The notes under the pieces are model-generated. The model made no database searches and was not told where the DNA came from. It saw nothing but the letters and a program-made list of their open reading frames with translations. Below are positions 21,110-31,970 of a stretch of 64,000 nucleotides of DNA, piece after piece. The position numbers and the translations under genes are program-made. Where the stretch lies: assembly GCA_963585895.1 (NCBI GenBank), contig OY757907.1:109143207-109207206 (forward strand), in the 5' to 3' direction. The DNA comes from Sepioteuthis lessoniana (lineage: Eukaryota; Mollusca; Cephalopoda; Myopsida; Loliginidae). The stretch's first letter is position 1, and each line of letters opens with the position of its first letter.

Positions 21110-22224
21110 TGTTTAGAAGGTGTTTTTTTTCTTCAGAACTAAAAATAAAAAAATCCCAGAGCTACAATGGATTATACAGTTGGGAGACATCAGCAAACAG
21201 GACAAAATACAACCAAAAGTAGGGCTGGTAGATCAAAGGTAATGACAAGAGCAGAGGACAATTTCATCAGTCACCAGCTAGGATAACTGCTCCAAACATC
21301 AATGCTTTCCTGAATCAGTTGTGAAAAAAATGCGTTAACATCCTCTGTGAGGAGCGGACTCTGTGAAGCTGGCCTATGTGGAAGAATTGCTGTCAAGAAA
21401 CCACTTTTGAGGAATGAAAATAATGTCAAAAGGCTCCAGTGAGCCAAGGTACTCAAAGACTAAAAAATAGAGCAGTGGGATAAAGTCCTTTTGACTGACA
21501 AATCAAAGTTTGAAATCTTTGGGTCAAATAGAAGGGTCTATGAGTAGCAAAGAGTTGGTGAAGGAGCAGAAACCTCCTCTATCACACCAATCATAAAGCA
21601 TTGAGGAAGCTCTGTTGTGGTGTGGAGAATTTTTGCTAATTGCAAAGTCAGGAATTTGCACCAGATAAATGGCAAATTGAATCAGACCAGCTATCACTGC
21701 ATCACACAATCTCATCTGGAACATGGCTTCTCGGTCAAAGATTTGTGCTCATTCAAAATAATAATCCAAAGCATACTAGTAAACTCTGCCAGGCTTTATG
21801 TTAAAAACAAAGAGGAACAGTAGCTACTTCAACTGATGTCTTCACTAGTGCAATCAGCAGATTTAAACCCCATTGAAATGGTGTCTGATGGACTTGACTC
21901 AAAAGTCAGAAATAAGCAACCCACAAGTGCAGATTACTTCTGTCAACTCTTGCAAGAGACCTGGGCAGAAAAATCTTCAGTCTACCTCCAGTCTTTGGTG
22001 GAAAGATCAGAAAATCTGTAAAGAAGTGATAGTGGCCAAAGAGGGTCATTTTGATGGATCACTAGTTGAAGTTTTTTGGTTGAATTTGTATTTAATGTGA
22101 CTCGGGAAGACATGTATTTAGTATAATAAATAAAACTATTGTGGTACTGGTTTCATTAGAAATGACACTTTAAGATGAGAAATAAACATTTTTGAAGGTA
22201 CCCAAATACTTTTGACTGTCAGTG
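21110..22224 (+). pseudogene. Tc1-like DNA transposon relic
   Basis: Plus-strand translation across several frames gives Tc1 transposase blocks. An N-terminal GRSxVMTRAEDNFI lies near 21225. LLTDKSKFEIFGSNRRVYE at 21490-21545 holds the first catalytic Asp, with E-to-K beside it. VVWRIFANCKV lies near 21615. NNNPKHTSKLC lies near 21750, where the second catalytic Asp is Asn. SADLNPIEM is at 21855. The element ends in CAAATACTTTTGACTGTCAG, a typical Tc1 terminal repeat end. The left terminal repeat is not recognisable. Multiple stops and frameshifts show it is inactive. Confidence 0.88.
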
Positions 22225-22814
22225 GATGTGTCTGCATGTTTTGGTGGGGAAAAAAAACGGTGGAAAATTTATCAGGATCTGAAGCATTAATATACCTTAG
22301 TATTAATATACCTTATGCTTCAAGTCTACACCCACTGTTTCACTTATATTCCAAACTAATTTAAAAGTCCCTGTCACATCATGATTATTATTTTCAGAAT
22401 AATATTTTCATCTGTATTTATTGTTTTTTTTCACAAGTTTTGGCAGACAATTCAACCATTTTTGGGAACATTATTTTTTTTTGTAAGAGAGAGGGGCTCA
22501 GGCTATAAATAGTACTGATACCGAGATGTCCTACATTCTATAGTAAAAATTTCTTATTGCATTAATTATCTGCTGATTATGGAGAATGCAATCTTGTGCA
22601 CAAGCCAATAAAGATGATGAAAATATTACTCTAAAATAATTATTGCAAAATCTATATAAAACATTTCTATAACCAAGTACCTATCATTGGTAAGTGTCAC
22701 ACTTCCAGTTATAAATATACGTGCGATGTCACTTGGTTTCATTTAATAAAATGCTTTAATAAAATTGTGGATAGAAAGAAAAGAGACTGAACAGCATCCC
22801 AAATATACTGGTAT
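22225..22814. other. No gene seen
   Basis: AT-rich sequence. TATACCTTAGTATTAATATACCTTA near 22290 is a short direct repeat. Confidence 0.6.
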
Positions 22815-23695
22815 GGAATGGACAAAAAGAAGGTAGAATGAAAGAAAATTTGGGTTCGAAGAATGAAAGAATAAAGAAAGAGCAGATATAAATTGTCAAA
22901 AGAAGGTAGAATGAAAGAAAATTTGGAATAGAAGAATGAAGGAATAAAGAAAGAGCAGATATAAATTGTCAAAAGAAGGTAGAATGGAAGAAAATTTGGG
23001 ATAGAAGAATGAAAGAATAAAGAAAAAGTAGATGTAAATTGTCAAAAGAAGGTAGAATGAAAGAAAATTTGGAATAGAAGAATGAAGGAATAAAGAAAGA
23101 GCAGATATAAATTGTCAAAAGAAGGTAGAATGGAAGAAAATTTGGGATAGAAGAATGAAGGAATAAAGAAAGAGCAGATATAAATTGTCAAAAGAACGTA
23201 GAATGAAAGAAAATTTGGGATAGAAGAATGAAGGAATAGAGAAAGAGCAGATATAAATGGTCAAAAGAAGGTAGAATGAAAGAAAATTTGGAATAGAAGA
23301 ATGAAGGAATAAAGAAAGAGCAGATGTAAATTGTCAAAAGAAGGTAGAATGGAAGAAAATTTGGGATAGAAGAATGAAAGAATAAAGAAAAAGCAGATGT
23401 AAATTGTCAAAAGAAGGTAGAATGAAAGAAAATTTGGAATAGAAGAATGAAGGAATAAAGAAAGAGCAGATATAAATTGTCAAAAGAAGGTAGAATGAAA
23501 GAAAATTTGGGATAGAAGAATGAAAGAATAAAGAAAAAGCAGATATAAATTGTCAAAAGAAGGTAGAATGAAAGAAAATTTGGGATAGAAGAATGAAAGA
23601 ATAAAGAAAAAGCAGATATAAATTGTCAAAAGAAGGTAGAATGAAAGAAAATTTGGGATATAGGAATGAAAGAATAAAGAAAGAGCAGATATAAG
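22815..23695. repeat. 73-bp minisatellite, about 12 units
   Basis: AATTGTCAAAAGAAGGTAGA recurs at 22891, 22964, 23037, 23110 and 23183 and onward at 73-bp spacing to about 23690. Two variants (GGAATAG...GAAGGAATAAAGAAAGAG and GGGATAG...GAAAGAATAAAGAAAAAG) alternate over much of the array. Purine-rich on the plus strand; 73 is not a multiple of 3, so it is not coding. Confidence 0.96.
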
Positions 23696-23771
23696 ATATC
23701 AACCTGTATGAACATAGATGAATTAAAAGTTGTTTTTATAAATTAATTTTTTCTGATATAACTACAAGATT

Positions 23772-24165
23772 GCTCTAGACTCTGTAGGCCTGTAGAATAT
23801 GCTAACTGTATATCTACATAGGGGCAAGACCCCCCCCCACCCAGTTTCCTGGAAATGACACTAAACACCATCTGATGGTGTGGCTCCTATCCTAGAGTTT
23901 TGGCCCAAGTGGAATACCTCTTGGTTGTTATTACTCCCAGGTACACTCTGACCAGGAGTGGTAATACTTATTAGAGTTTCGTTTAGAGGTCAAATAGAAC
24001 TATTTAACCTTTTAACTATGTGCAAATAAATGAGATCTGGTTTGAGTAAAATGTTACCTGTAAACTATTTGCTTACAAATCATATTTAATATATATTCAT
24101 GAACAAGATTTGTCATGAAATAACCTGCAAGTTTTGATTTGCCTTAAAACTCAACCAAACAATCA
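23772..24165 (+). mobile_element. Family A element, short form
   Basis: Head at 23772-23990 (GTAGAATATGCTAACTG, CCAGGTACACTCTGACCAGG), one body subrepeat (AACTATGTGCAAATAAATGA) and the tail at 24110-24165 (GTCATGAAATAACCTGCAAG, CCTTAAAACTCAACCAAAC). This is close to the minimal A layout. Confidence 0.82.
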
Positions 24166-24187
24166 TAGTTACTATAAGGAAATGGAA

Positions 24188-24408
24188 TTCACTCTCTGAG
24201 TTCAAATCCGCATATCAGTTTACACGAATGCTCTAGGAAAAGACTCAAATCAATCTGTTCTCTTTCAGATATGGAAAAAAATCGGACAGTTTGGGTTCTT
24301 TAACCTTGGTTTAGCAACCAGTCTTGAAGGAAAACTTAAAATTTAAACCAGCTTAAAAATAGAAATTTTGTCACATCCTACCAGTGGTGGAGGGCTGCGT
24401 TAATACAT
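24188..24408 (+). mobile_element. Family D tRNA-derived SINE, 5' truncated
   Basis: Begins at the B-box-like GAGTTCAAATCCG, then a decayed core, TTAACCTTGGTTTAGCAACC, AAATTTAAACCAGCTTAAAA, and the 3' end GTCACATCCTACCAGTGGTG. Confidence 0.75.
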
Positions 24409-25209
24409 ATAATAAAGTTATGTTTTGTTTTCTTTTGCTATTCATCCCATTACACGTCTTCCATAGAATTTGCATGGATTCAGCTCGTGATAATTATAAT
24501 GATCCTAATAATAAAATTCATAAAATGGCTTACACAAGAGTGAATCAGTAAGTCCATAATTTCACTGTAAAATCTTTGATCTATTTGATTAATATTCACT
24601 ATTGAATAAAGTGTATTAAAAAGGAAGTAGACAGTGTTAAAAAGTATTTGTTGGATAAAATAAATGCTTTTTCCATTATTACTCTACAAACTCACTGACA
24701 TGGCTCTGAACTTTCATTGCTTGTATGTCTGTGTGTATGTTAATGGTTTTGTGTGTGATAGTTTCGAGAGAGGATTTTCTCTTGTTTACATAACTACCAG
24801 TGGTTTTTATATAAGCAGTTCCTTTAGAAAACAGCTTACCCGAAAAGGAGGACCTTTACCTTCATGAGAAGAAATAATAGGTTCTGATTTTAGCATCAAT
24901 AGCCATTATAACTGGCACATTGAGCATGAAATGATTAAACGCACAGGGATGCCAACAATGAGGAGAAACAATACAAATAAAATGGAAATTGGAGAAAGAA
25001 GCGTCAGATATATTTTTACAGATGTTAGGGTAAACTTCTGTTGAAATCCAAGCCGAGAGAGTAAAAACAGTAACATGTGAATGATTGTTATTGTTCCGCT
25101 TCTTTCTAAGAATAATATTGAAATGGCTTATTCATTCTCCCCCTAAAAAAAAGGGAAGAATTTAATGCTATAATAGAAGAAAACTCTTGTTCACCCTCAA
25201 CAGTTAGGA
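24409..25209. other. No gene recognised
   Basis: AT-rich sequence. The 67-codon plus frame at 24664-24867 has no recognisable domain. Confidence 0.55.
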
Positions 25210-25224
25210 GGAATAACCTCGTAT

Positions 25225-25560
25225 GTTATGTAATGTTTGTTTTTGTTTTTAGTTTTTTTGGGAGGGTGTCATTTTAAAAACGGATTGGAAACTACCATTG
25301 GCCAATTCAACCAAGTAATTCTCCAGTTTAAAATTAGGATCAAAATGAATAAATCTCAATTCTTCATTAATTAGACGTTCAGTCACACCACAGTCAACCA
25401 ACAAAATATTTCTATCCGAATTGATATCATATCCAAAAGCAAATTGGTATTTTGAGTAAATATTTTCATTCTGACAAAAATCTTTTCTTTTTTTATTGAT
25501 AAGTGTAATGGCCTTTTTTTATTACAAATATGACAAATAATATTTGTCTTTGTTGGTGGG
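25225..25560 (-). pseudogene. LTR-retroelement gag-pol remnant (zinc knuckle plus retropepsin-like segment)
   Basis: On the minus strand a CCHC knuckle start (CHICNKK, then HYT after a one-base slip in an A run) lies at about 25548-25500. About 20 codons later an open stretch of about 80 codons runs to a stop near 25240. It contains a VDCGVTERL motif resembling the active-site region of retroviral-type aspartic proteases (the usual D-S/T-G is D-C-G here) and an ELANGS block seen downstream of it in copia-like polyproteins. No integrase, RT or LTR is visible. Old, broken and non-functional; the copia-like placement is tentative. Confidence 0.55.
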
Positions 25561-25902
25561 TAGAATTATAATTTTTACTACCCTAGTGAGGGTTATTATT
25601 ATTATAAATTGTGAATTTACAATCAGAACATGAATCAGTACTGACCCTTTTTTTATTCCAATTTAAAAATTCCTTTTTTTTCCAAAAGATTTTGACTCTT
25701 GTGTAAAATATATCAAAAGTTTTCCGTAAATCAAAAATATCAGCATTCTATTTCATTGTGTATTTGTGTTTCTGGTATTTGATGAATACATAAAATCCTG
25801 ACCACAGAATTTTTTCGATATTCTGTAACAATAACAAATATTAAAAGAAAACTTAGTGAAGCATTCATGCAATCCAACACATCAGTGGAAATCAATATTT
25901 TT
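25561..25902. other. No gene seen
   Basis: AT-rich flank upstream of the gag-pol remnant and just before a B SINE. Confidence 0.5.
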
Positions 25903-25913
25903 CATTGTTATAC

Positions 25914-26150
25914 GGGGGTGTCCTCGTGGTGTAATGATTAAAGCGGGGGACTGCGGAATCGTAGTAAGCGAGTTCAAACTCCAGTCGCGCTATTACGTTC
26001 ACTTTCGGGCAAATACCCTTGGGGAAGGTATGAACCCCCTTATCCTCCCCGCTATGGGTTAAATAGTACCACTACTGTTCTTCTATGAGAAAAGCTTTGG
26101 CATTAAATAACCTACAAAAGTTGATATGCCATTAAACAAAGAAACCAAAC
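25914..26150 (+). mobile_element. Family B tRNA-derived SINE, full length, 11-bp target-site duplication
   Basis: TCCTCGTGGTGTAATGATTA head, B-box-like GAGTTCAAACTCC, core CAAATACCCTTGGGGAAGGT and GCTATGGGTTAAATAGTACC, tail GGCATTAAATAACCTACAAA and GTTGATATGCCATTAAACAA. Flanked by a perfect CATTGTTATAC (25903-25913 and 26151-26161). 237 bp; with the copy at 17424 it fixes both ends of the family. Confidence 0.95.
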
Positions 26151-26393
26151 CATTGTTATACAATCTACTTCAATTGGAAAAATTTTGGCTTAATTTTCAA
26201 ATAGGATTAGTAATTTTAGTCAGAATTTATCATGTTGATATCCTTTTGTCTCTCTCTCTCACACACAAACATACATATTCACGTACAAACTGATAGGGAA
26301 AAAAATTACAATACCCTATAAATGTGTTTCAGATAAAGTACACAAATATAATAAGAATAGATGATCACATTTGAAGATCAGTATATGCTTGTT

Positions 26394-26636
26394 GTTGGCG
26401 ACCGTAGTCGAGGGCAACCAGAAGGCTCCCTTTTCAATAGCTACTACACCAAGGTGTAGGGGAGGGCACTACTCCTTTTCCTGGATTGCTCCACTTTACC
26501 CTTATATTGTTGAGTGTTAAACAAGGAGGTATCAAATACCTATTTTAAAGTCTTTGGTATGACGTGACCTGGGATTGAACCCAGGTCTTCTGGACCATTG
26601 GTGCACACTCTACCCACTTGGCCAATGTACTGGTTC
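26394..26636 (-). mobile_element. Family C tRNA-derived SINE
   Basis: Minus strand: tRNA-like head TTGGCCAAGTGGGTAGAGTG, B box GGTTCAATCCC, GATACCTCCTTGTTTAACAC, GGTAAAGTGGAGCAATCCAG and GAGCCTTCTGGTTGCCCTCG; the TTAC tail is absent. Confidence 0.88.
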
Positions 26637-26735
26637 CAAAATAAGGGGCATATCAGTTGTACTTAAATACTGTACTCATCATTTACTCAGATCAAAATCG
26701 GTATCATTCATCAGAATATTTTAATCTTATTTCCA

Positions 26736-26738
<3 letters not shown>

Positions 26739-26808
<70 letters not shown>
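26739..26808. repeat. (TA)n microsatellite, about 35 units
   Basis: Longest uninterrupted TA run in the window, about 70 bp. Confidence 0.97.
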
Positions 26809-26811
<3 letters not shown>

Positions 26812-26995
26812 CATACAAGCTGGTCTCATTATAGTGTAATGAAAAATTGCATAGTTGTTTGACAAAACAAAGGTTAGTTATTATTTATAAGACACAGGCT
26901 TTAGATTGCTTACTGTGCTTGATATTATTAAGTGGTCTTCAGAGCCTGCTCAGTACTTTAATGGGTGACCTCTTAATAATATCAGGTGTATATAT

Positions 26996-27500
26996 ATGAG
27001 GGTCATTTGATGAATAAGGGTTTTTTATGAAAAAAAACCCAAAGAATTTTTTACCATGTGCGTTGTTTATGATATGTTTATAAAAATTATTTTAATCACA
27101 TAAAAATATTGGCTTCAAATCAAAGGATACTCCAGGCTTGAACAGAGGCCTGTCATCAAATTGCTGATAGCTGAGAAGTGCAAACCATGTGAAATTTACA
27201 GAAAAATGTGTCAAGTGTATTAAGAATCATGTTTTAGTCAAAAAAATTTTTACAAATGAGCTAAATGTGTTTGCCACTAAGAGCCTGAGGCAAAAAGAGG
27301 TCCATAGAGTGGAAACACAGCAACTCTCCAGTAAAAGAAAATGTTCTGGGCTCAGCAGTCAGTGAAAAAGGTGTTGCTGATAGTCTTCTGGGACATTAAA
27401 AGACCTATGACAATTGATTTCTTTGAAAAAGGTGCAACTGCAAACAAGGTTCTCAATTGCCATCTTCTCTTCAGGCAGTATTCATCTTATTTATTGAATG
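26996..27500 (+). pseudogene. mariner-type transposase relic with internal deletion
   Basis: GAGGGTCATTTGATGAATAA at 26996 looks like a mariner terminal repeat. Downstream, EQRPVIKLLIAEKCKP (near 27133) and a degenerate ACFSQKNFYKWAK-like stretch fit the N-terminal DNA-binding half. At 27341 the frame SVKKVLLIVFWDIKRPMTID and FFEKGATAN matches the transposase region just past the first catalytic Asp, so that Asp region is lost. The similarity fades by about 27500; the rest of the 121-codon frame is not recognisable. Confidence 0.75.
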
Positions 27501-28077
27501 CCTCTCAGACATTACTTAATTTCAGTGATCTAATGAGAAGCAACTTGAAACTTCATAGTTATTGGTATACAAGGTACACTGGAAAAAAACATGCCTTGTT
27601 TTTCATAAAAACTGAATTTCATATTACTGATATGATATTTTTGATAGACAATGGCCCTCTGATAGGTGCAGGTGACTTTTTTAAGTACTTGGGTTGTTGG
27701 TTATGACAATATCTAGCCAGATTTATCATAGATATTTACTTGCCTATCTGGTGTTCTCTCTATACTTAATGTGTTGTATGGTTTAGCTTTGTTTATCTGA
27801 TATGCCAGCTCCAATTACTAGCATAAGGGTATGGTGTTTATTTTTCAGTGACAATGGCACACATCTTTAGATTGACAACTTGCATAAAATATTGGGCAGC
27901 AGTCACTCAAAGGATACTGAGTTGTGGAGAAACATGGATGAACACTCAGTCTGAATGGAATCTGAAATAGTTTGTCAAAACTTGCAGTGTTAAAAAAATG
28001 AATAGCATCAGGCATGAGACCAAATAATTGCCCTTCATTCAAAAAAGACTTCACCAAGATAGATAACTTACGACTTC
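27501..28077. other. No gene recognised
   Basis: AT-rich sequence. The minus-strand 109-codon frame at 27845-28174 is partly the complement of the A head that follows. Confidence 0.55.
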
Positions 28078-28725
28078 TTGTCCAGTCGGCTGGGGCTGTA
28101 GAATGCATCGACTGCACTTCTGCAGAGGGGTAAGACCCCCCGCTAATGAGTGTCTTGGATAGGATGCTAAACAATCTGATGGTGAGGTTCCAGTGATGCT
28201 GGAGCTTTGAGGAATGCGGAGTACCTCTTCATTGCCAATTCTCCCAGGTCCACTCTGGCCCGGTGTGGTAGCACCTGATAGGGCTCTATCTATGGGTTAA
28301 ATAAAACTAACTGCATACTTATGCTAAATTGAATTGTTTTAATTAGAACTGTTTGACTAAACTGAATAGCTTGAAATAGGAATATTTTTGACAATTAAAC
28401 TGTACTTAGCTTTAAACTTAGTGCTTATGCTTAACTGAATTGTTTGAAATGGAACTGTTTTTGATATTGAAACTATACTTGCAATAAACAGATTTGTTTA
28501 ATAAAGAAGTGTTTTGACATTTAATTGTGTGTAAACAAAACCTCTATTTACACTAAACTGAATTAGCTGAATTAGAACTGTTTGACTAAACTGAATAGCT
28601 TGAAATAGAAATGTTTTTGATAATTAAACTATGTACTCATGCTAAACTGAATTGTTTGAAATAGAACTGACTATAAAAATGGATTTGGCATTAGATAACC
28701 GACAAAGGTTGATATGCCATAAAAT
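28078..28725 (+). mobile_element. Family A element, subtype A2, with imperfect target-site duplication
   Basis: Head CCAGTCGGCTGGGGCTGTAG to 28300. The body is made of the A2 unit (GCTAAACTGAATTGTTTGAAATAGAACTG), about eight degenerate times. The tail at 28680-28725 has GGCATTAGATAACCGACAAA and GGTTGATATGCCATAAAATC, then (CCAA)n. Flanks ACTTACGACTTC and ACTTAGGACTTC differ at one base. Confidence 0.9.
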
Positions 28726-28736
28726 CCAACCAACCA

Positions 28737-29227
28737 ACCACTTAGGACTTCCTAACATACCTCACAATATTTCCACCATTTTTCTGCAACCTCAAAACAG
28801 ATGTGTCCTAAAAGTTACTATGACAAAAGTCTTATGGTTATTCATATGTTTATTTCTTTCCAATCACTGGACAGTTGGTAGAGCTAGTTGGTGTTGTTTA
28901 CCACTATTTCAACTTTTGTGGGTTATTTAATTCCAAATTTTGGTATGTGTGTTAGATTTGTAAGCACATAGTCTGGGGATAGATCTTTTTGTTCTCTAAC
29001 AAGACAAAGTTTAGTAGACAAATCTTGCTTCACAGGTGAATGTTTTGTTGATAATCTTTATATATATCTGTTAGAATAAGGTTTGCAGTTATATTGTCTA
29101 TTTCACTATCCATCCTTTCAACACTATAGGCTTTATTTAGGGTTTTAGTTGATCCTTGGGATTGGTTTTTTTGGTAGTATGGTCTTGTTAAATAATATTT
29201 TTCTTTTTTTCATGATTTTCTTTTTGA
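28737..29227. other. No gene seen
   Basis: AT-rich sequence with no recognised domain. Confidence 0.6.
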
Positions 29228-29392
29228 CATTAGTTACCTTATAGTGGGAAGTGATAAGGGGTTTATACTTTTCACTGAGGCTATTCGTCTGAAATTGAAC
29301 ACAATAGCATGACTGGAGTTTAAACTCGTTTACTCCAATATTGCAATCTAGTACATTAGCCACTACACCACAGAGACCCTCTTACTAAGCAG
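29228..29392 (-). mobile_element. Family B SINE, 3' truncated, minus strand
   Basis: Minus strand: GGGTCTCTGTGGTGTAGTGG head, B-box-like GAGTTTAAACTCC, then the degenerate core AAAGTATAAACCCCTTATCA. It stops before the shared tail. Confidence 0.8.
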
Positions 29393-30207
29393 TCACTTCC
29401 TTCAGTCTCCCATGATCCTCATCATTACCCTATAACCAGTCCACTGTAAATGGTGATAGCAGCCACTGTCATCCCATTATTATAATTGTCCATCCTCTCT
29501 AATGTAATGTTGCACATATTCAGGTACCCATGCCATAGACATATGATTTCCACTCATTAGACCCTGATGATACAAATCTCTTTGGTGCCCATTCAAGGTT
29601 GCAAATACATTGTAAAAAGCTTCATATATGACTTGAGAATGAACAGAATTTTGATCAAAGATGAATATAACTATAATAAATACAAAAACCAGAGAAATTC
29701 TGTTTTAATATTTTGTTTTTCTATTCTTTTCTTCTTTGGTCCAAATTTTATCAAATTATGTTAAGATGATAATAATTATTATAATAAGTCAAATATTAAT
29801 TCTATAATATTTTTAGAAAAAAGAAAAAGAAAGTGAAAAAGATGAATATCTGAGTTTCACCAATTGAAATTTAATGGATCTCACTTGATGATCTGAATTG
29901 TGAAACTCACAGTGGTGATTTTTTATTTTATTTTTAACTTTTTATTTTTTAATATTGTTATATTTGCTCAAGATTTTTTGGTACATTTACCATTTCTTTG
30001 TGAACTTAGAATTTGATTTCTTTCTAAATGGAGAAATTTCTAAATCTAATTTAAATTTCATTTCTGTATTTTTAAATTTAATCATTTTTATTATAATGTT
30101 ATTGTATCCTAAGGAGCAGGAACAGATACTACACTAGGGTCATAACCTGAAGATTCAGGAACTATACCCAGTCCTTGGCAGAGCACACAGATACTACACT
30201 CTGATTT
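29393..30207. other. No gene seen
   Basis: AT-rich sequence. CAGATACTACACT occurs twice (30124 and 30189), a short direct repeat close to the RTE fragment. Short frames lack domains. Confidence 0.55.
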
Positions 30208-30398
30208 TAGAGCAAAGTATGGACCCCCACACATGGCCGTGCAAAAGCAGGACGACCAGCATGAACATACATTCAGCAGCTATGTGAGGATACGGGATGT
30301 TGTCCTGAAGACCTGCCTAGGGCGATGAATGATAGGGAGGAGTGGCGAGAGAGGGTCAGGGATATCCGTGCTACCAGCACGACATGATGATGATGATC
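30208..30398 (+). pseudogene. 5'-truncated RTE LINE fragment
   Basis: Matches the last ~190 bp of the copy at 1-1451, from TATGGACCCCCACACATGGC to the (GAT)n tail at about 30385-30396. Too short to code. Confidence 0.92.
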
Positions 30399-31204
30399 TA
30401 TCCATTCATAAATAATCTTGTCATTTAGGCAAGAAGTATTCTAGCAGCCATGTAAAGATTTTAATCTTGAAATTAGAATTTGTTTATACATTTCTTTCGA
30501 TGTAATTACAAAGTAAGATTATCCTTTTTTTATTTCATAAATATTAAGATCTGGTATTTAGAAATGACTATAACATCAAATTAATCTTAATTCCTGTTCT
30601 TAAAAATCTTTCTATTTTGTATGCAGTTATTACTGTAATGCCTGTCCAGATGAAATCTTCATTATTCAAATTTTTATTCTCAGGGGAATGCTTCCTGGAA
30701 CCATCCACTTGGTCCCAAAAGATAGTGTCTGTATTCTCCCCCAGCCAGTGCAAAATGTCATTTAAACTGTAACTTACCTTACACGATTAGTGTTATTTTA
30801 CTAGATATGCATCTGTTGATAATGTTCATGTTTCCATTTGTAGATGGAATCTCTTGTCCTAGCTTGGTCCTGCATGATGTCTTCTCCAAGATGAAGCAGA
30901 CAGACCAGAGAAATAGTTTCCTATTCACTAATACTTTCTCGTTATTGATCTTGTACTGATCTTGATTGCTGCCATATCAGCTAGCGTATCTGAAATGTGG
31001 GGAAAATTTCAAACTGAATTGCAGACCAAATATGAGGAAATTCCTCAGCATCTTACAAGATTATAAATTTAGATATTCATTTCCACTTTCTTTGAGGTAT
31101 TTTCATTTTCATCTATAACACCAAGACTCTATCATTTTTTTTGATGGTGGGAGGATTTTTTTTTATAGAGATTGAGAGACCTGATTTTTATTGATGACAA
31201 TTAG
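30399..31204. other. No gene seen
   Basis: AT-rich sequence. The 61-codon minus frame at 30568-30753 has no recognisable domain. Confidence 0.55.
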
Positions 31205-31970
31205 ATTGGAGGTCTATGCAGAATCATGGGCTTGAAATATGGCGAAGTCATGAAGAATATTGGGGGAAAAATCGGAAGAGAGTAAGATGAGGAATAACAA
31301 CCTGAGAAAAGAAATAAGGAAGGAAAAAAAAGGAATGGAAAATGAAAAATAAAATTAATTAGAAGCAAAGAGTGAAAAAAAAAGGAAAGAAAGAGGGAAA
31401 AGAGAAATGAAAAATAAAGAAAAGGAAAAATATACCATAAAGCATGACATGAAAAATGAAGAAAAAAGAAAAGGTAAAAAAGTGAAAGAAGCCACAAGAA
31501 AAAAGGCAAAAAGAAGGGAAAGGAAATGCAAAAATATGGCAAAGAAAAAGGCAAAAAGAAGGGAAGAAAATGCCAATAAAGAAAAGGTATTGAAATAAAG
31601 AAATGGGAAAATAAGTAAAGCATAGAAAAAGGAAAAAAAAGAAATAAAAGAATTGCACAGAATAACTAAATTCTTGTTCTTTATTTCTGAAGAATTAAAG
31701 AAAAAAATAACGATACACGAGAAAACAGACACCAGTAAAAATAACCAAATAATAAAAAAAAAGAAAAACATAGAGAAATGAAGAGGAGACAAAAAAACAT
31801 GTTGAGAAAAAAAAGCAATGATCAGGACAGAACTGTACATGTAAACAGTGAAAGAGAAAGTAAAAAAATTGATAAGAAAACAAAAAAGACAAGAAGATAC
31901 AAACAAAAAAGGGAAAGAATTAAAAAATATAACAAAGAAATCAGACGAAGAAAATTGGATGGTCATTGAT
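31205..31970 (+). repeat. Purine-rich (A/G) tract, about 750 bp
   Basis: The plus strand is nearly all A and G with motifs such as AAAGGCAAAAAGAAGGGAAG repeated at 31500-31575. The Phe/Leu-rich minus-strand frames (up to 203 codons) and Lys-rich plus-strand frames follow from composition. No domain is seen. Confidence 0.85.

Noticed and set aside
27341-27706. 121-codon open frame as a gene
   Set aside because: The first ~55 codons are mariner transposase residue and the rest has no similarity I recognise; it is a relic running into flanking sequence.
31201-31966. 203-codon and 140-codon minus-strand frames
   Set aside because: They arise from a purine-rich tract read on the opposite strand (Phe/Leu/Ser only); no domain or membrane-protein pattern beyond composition.
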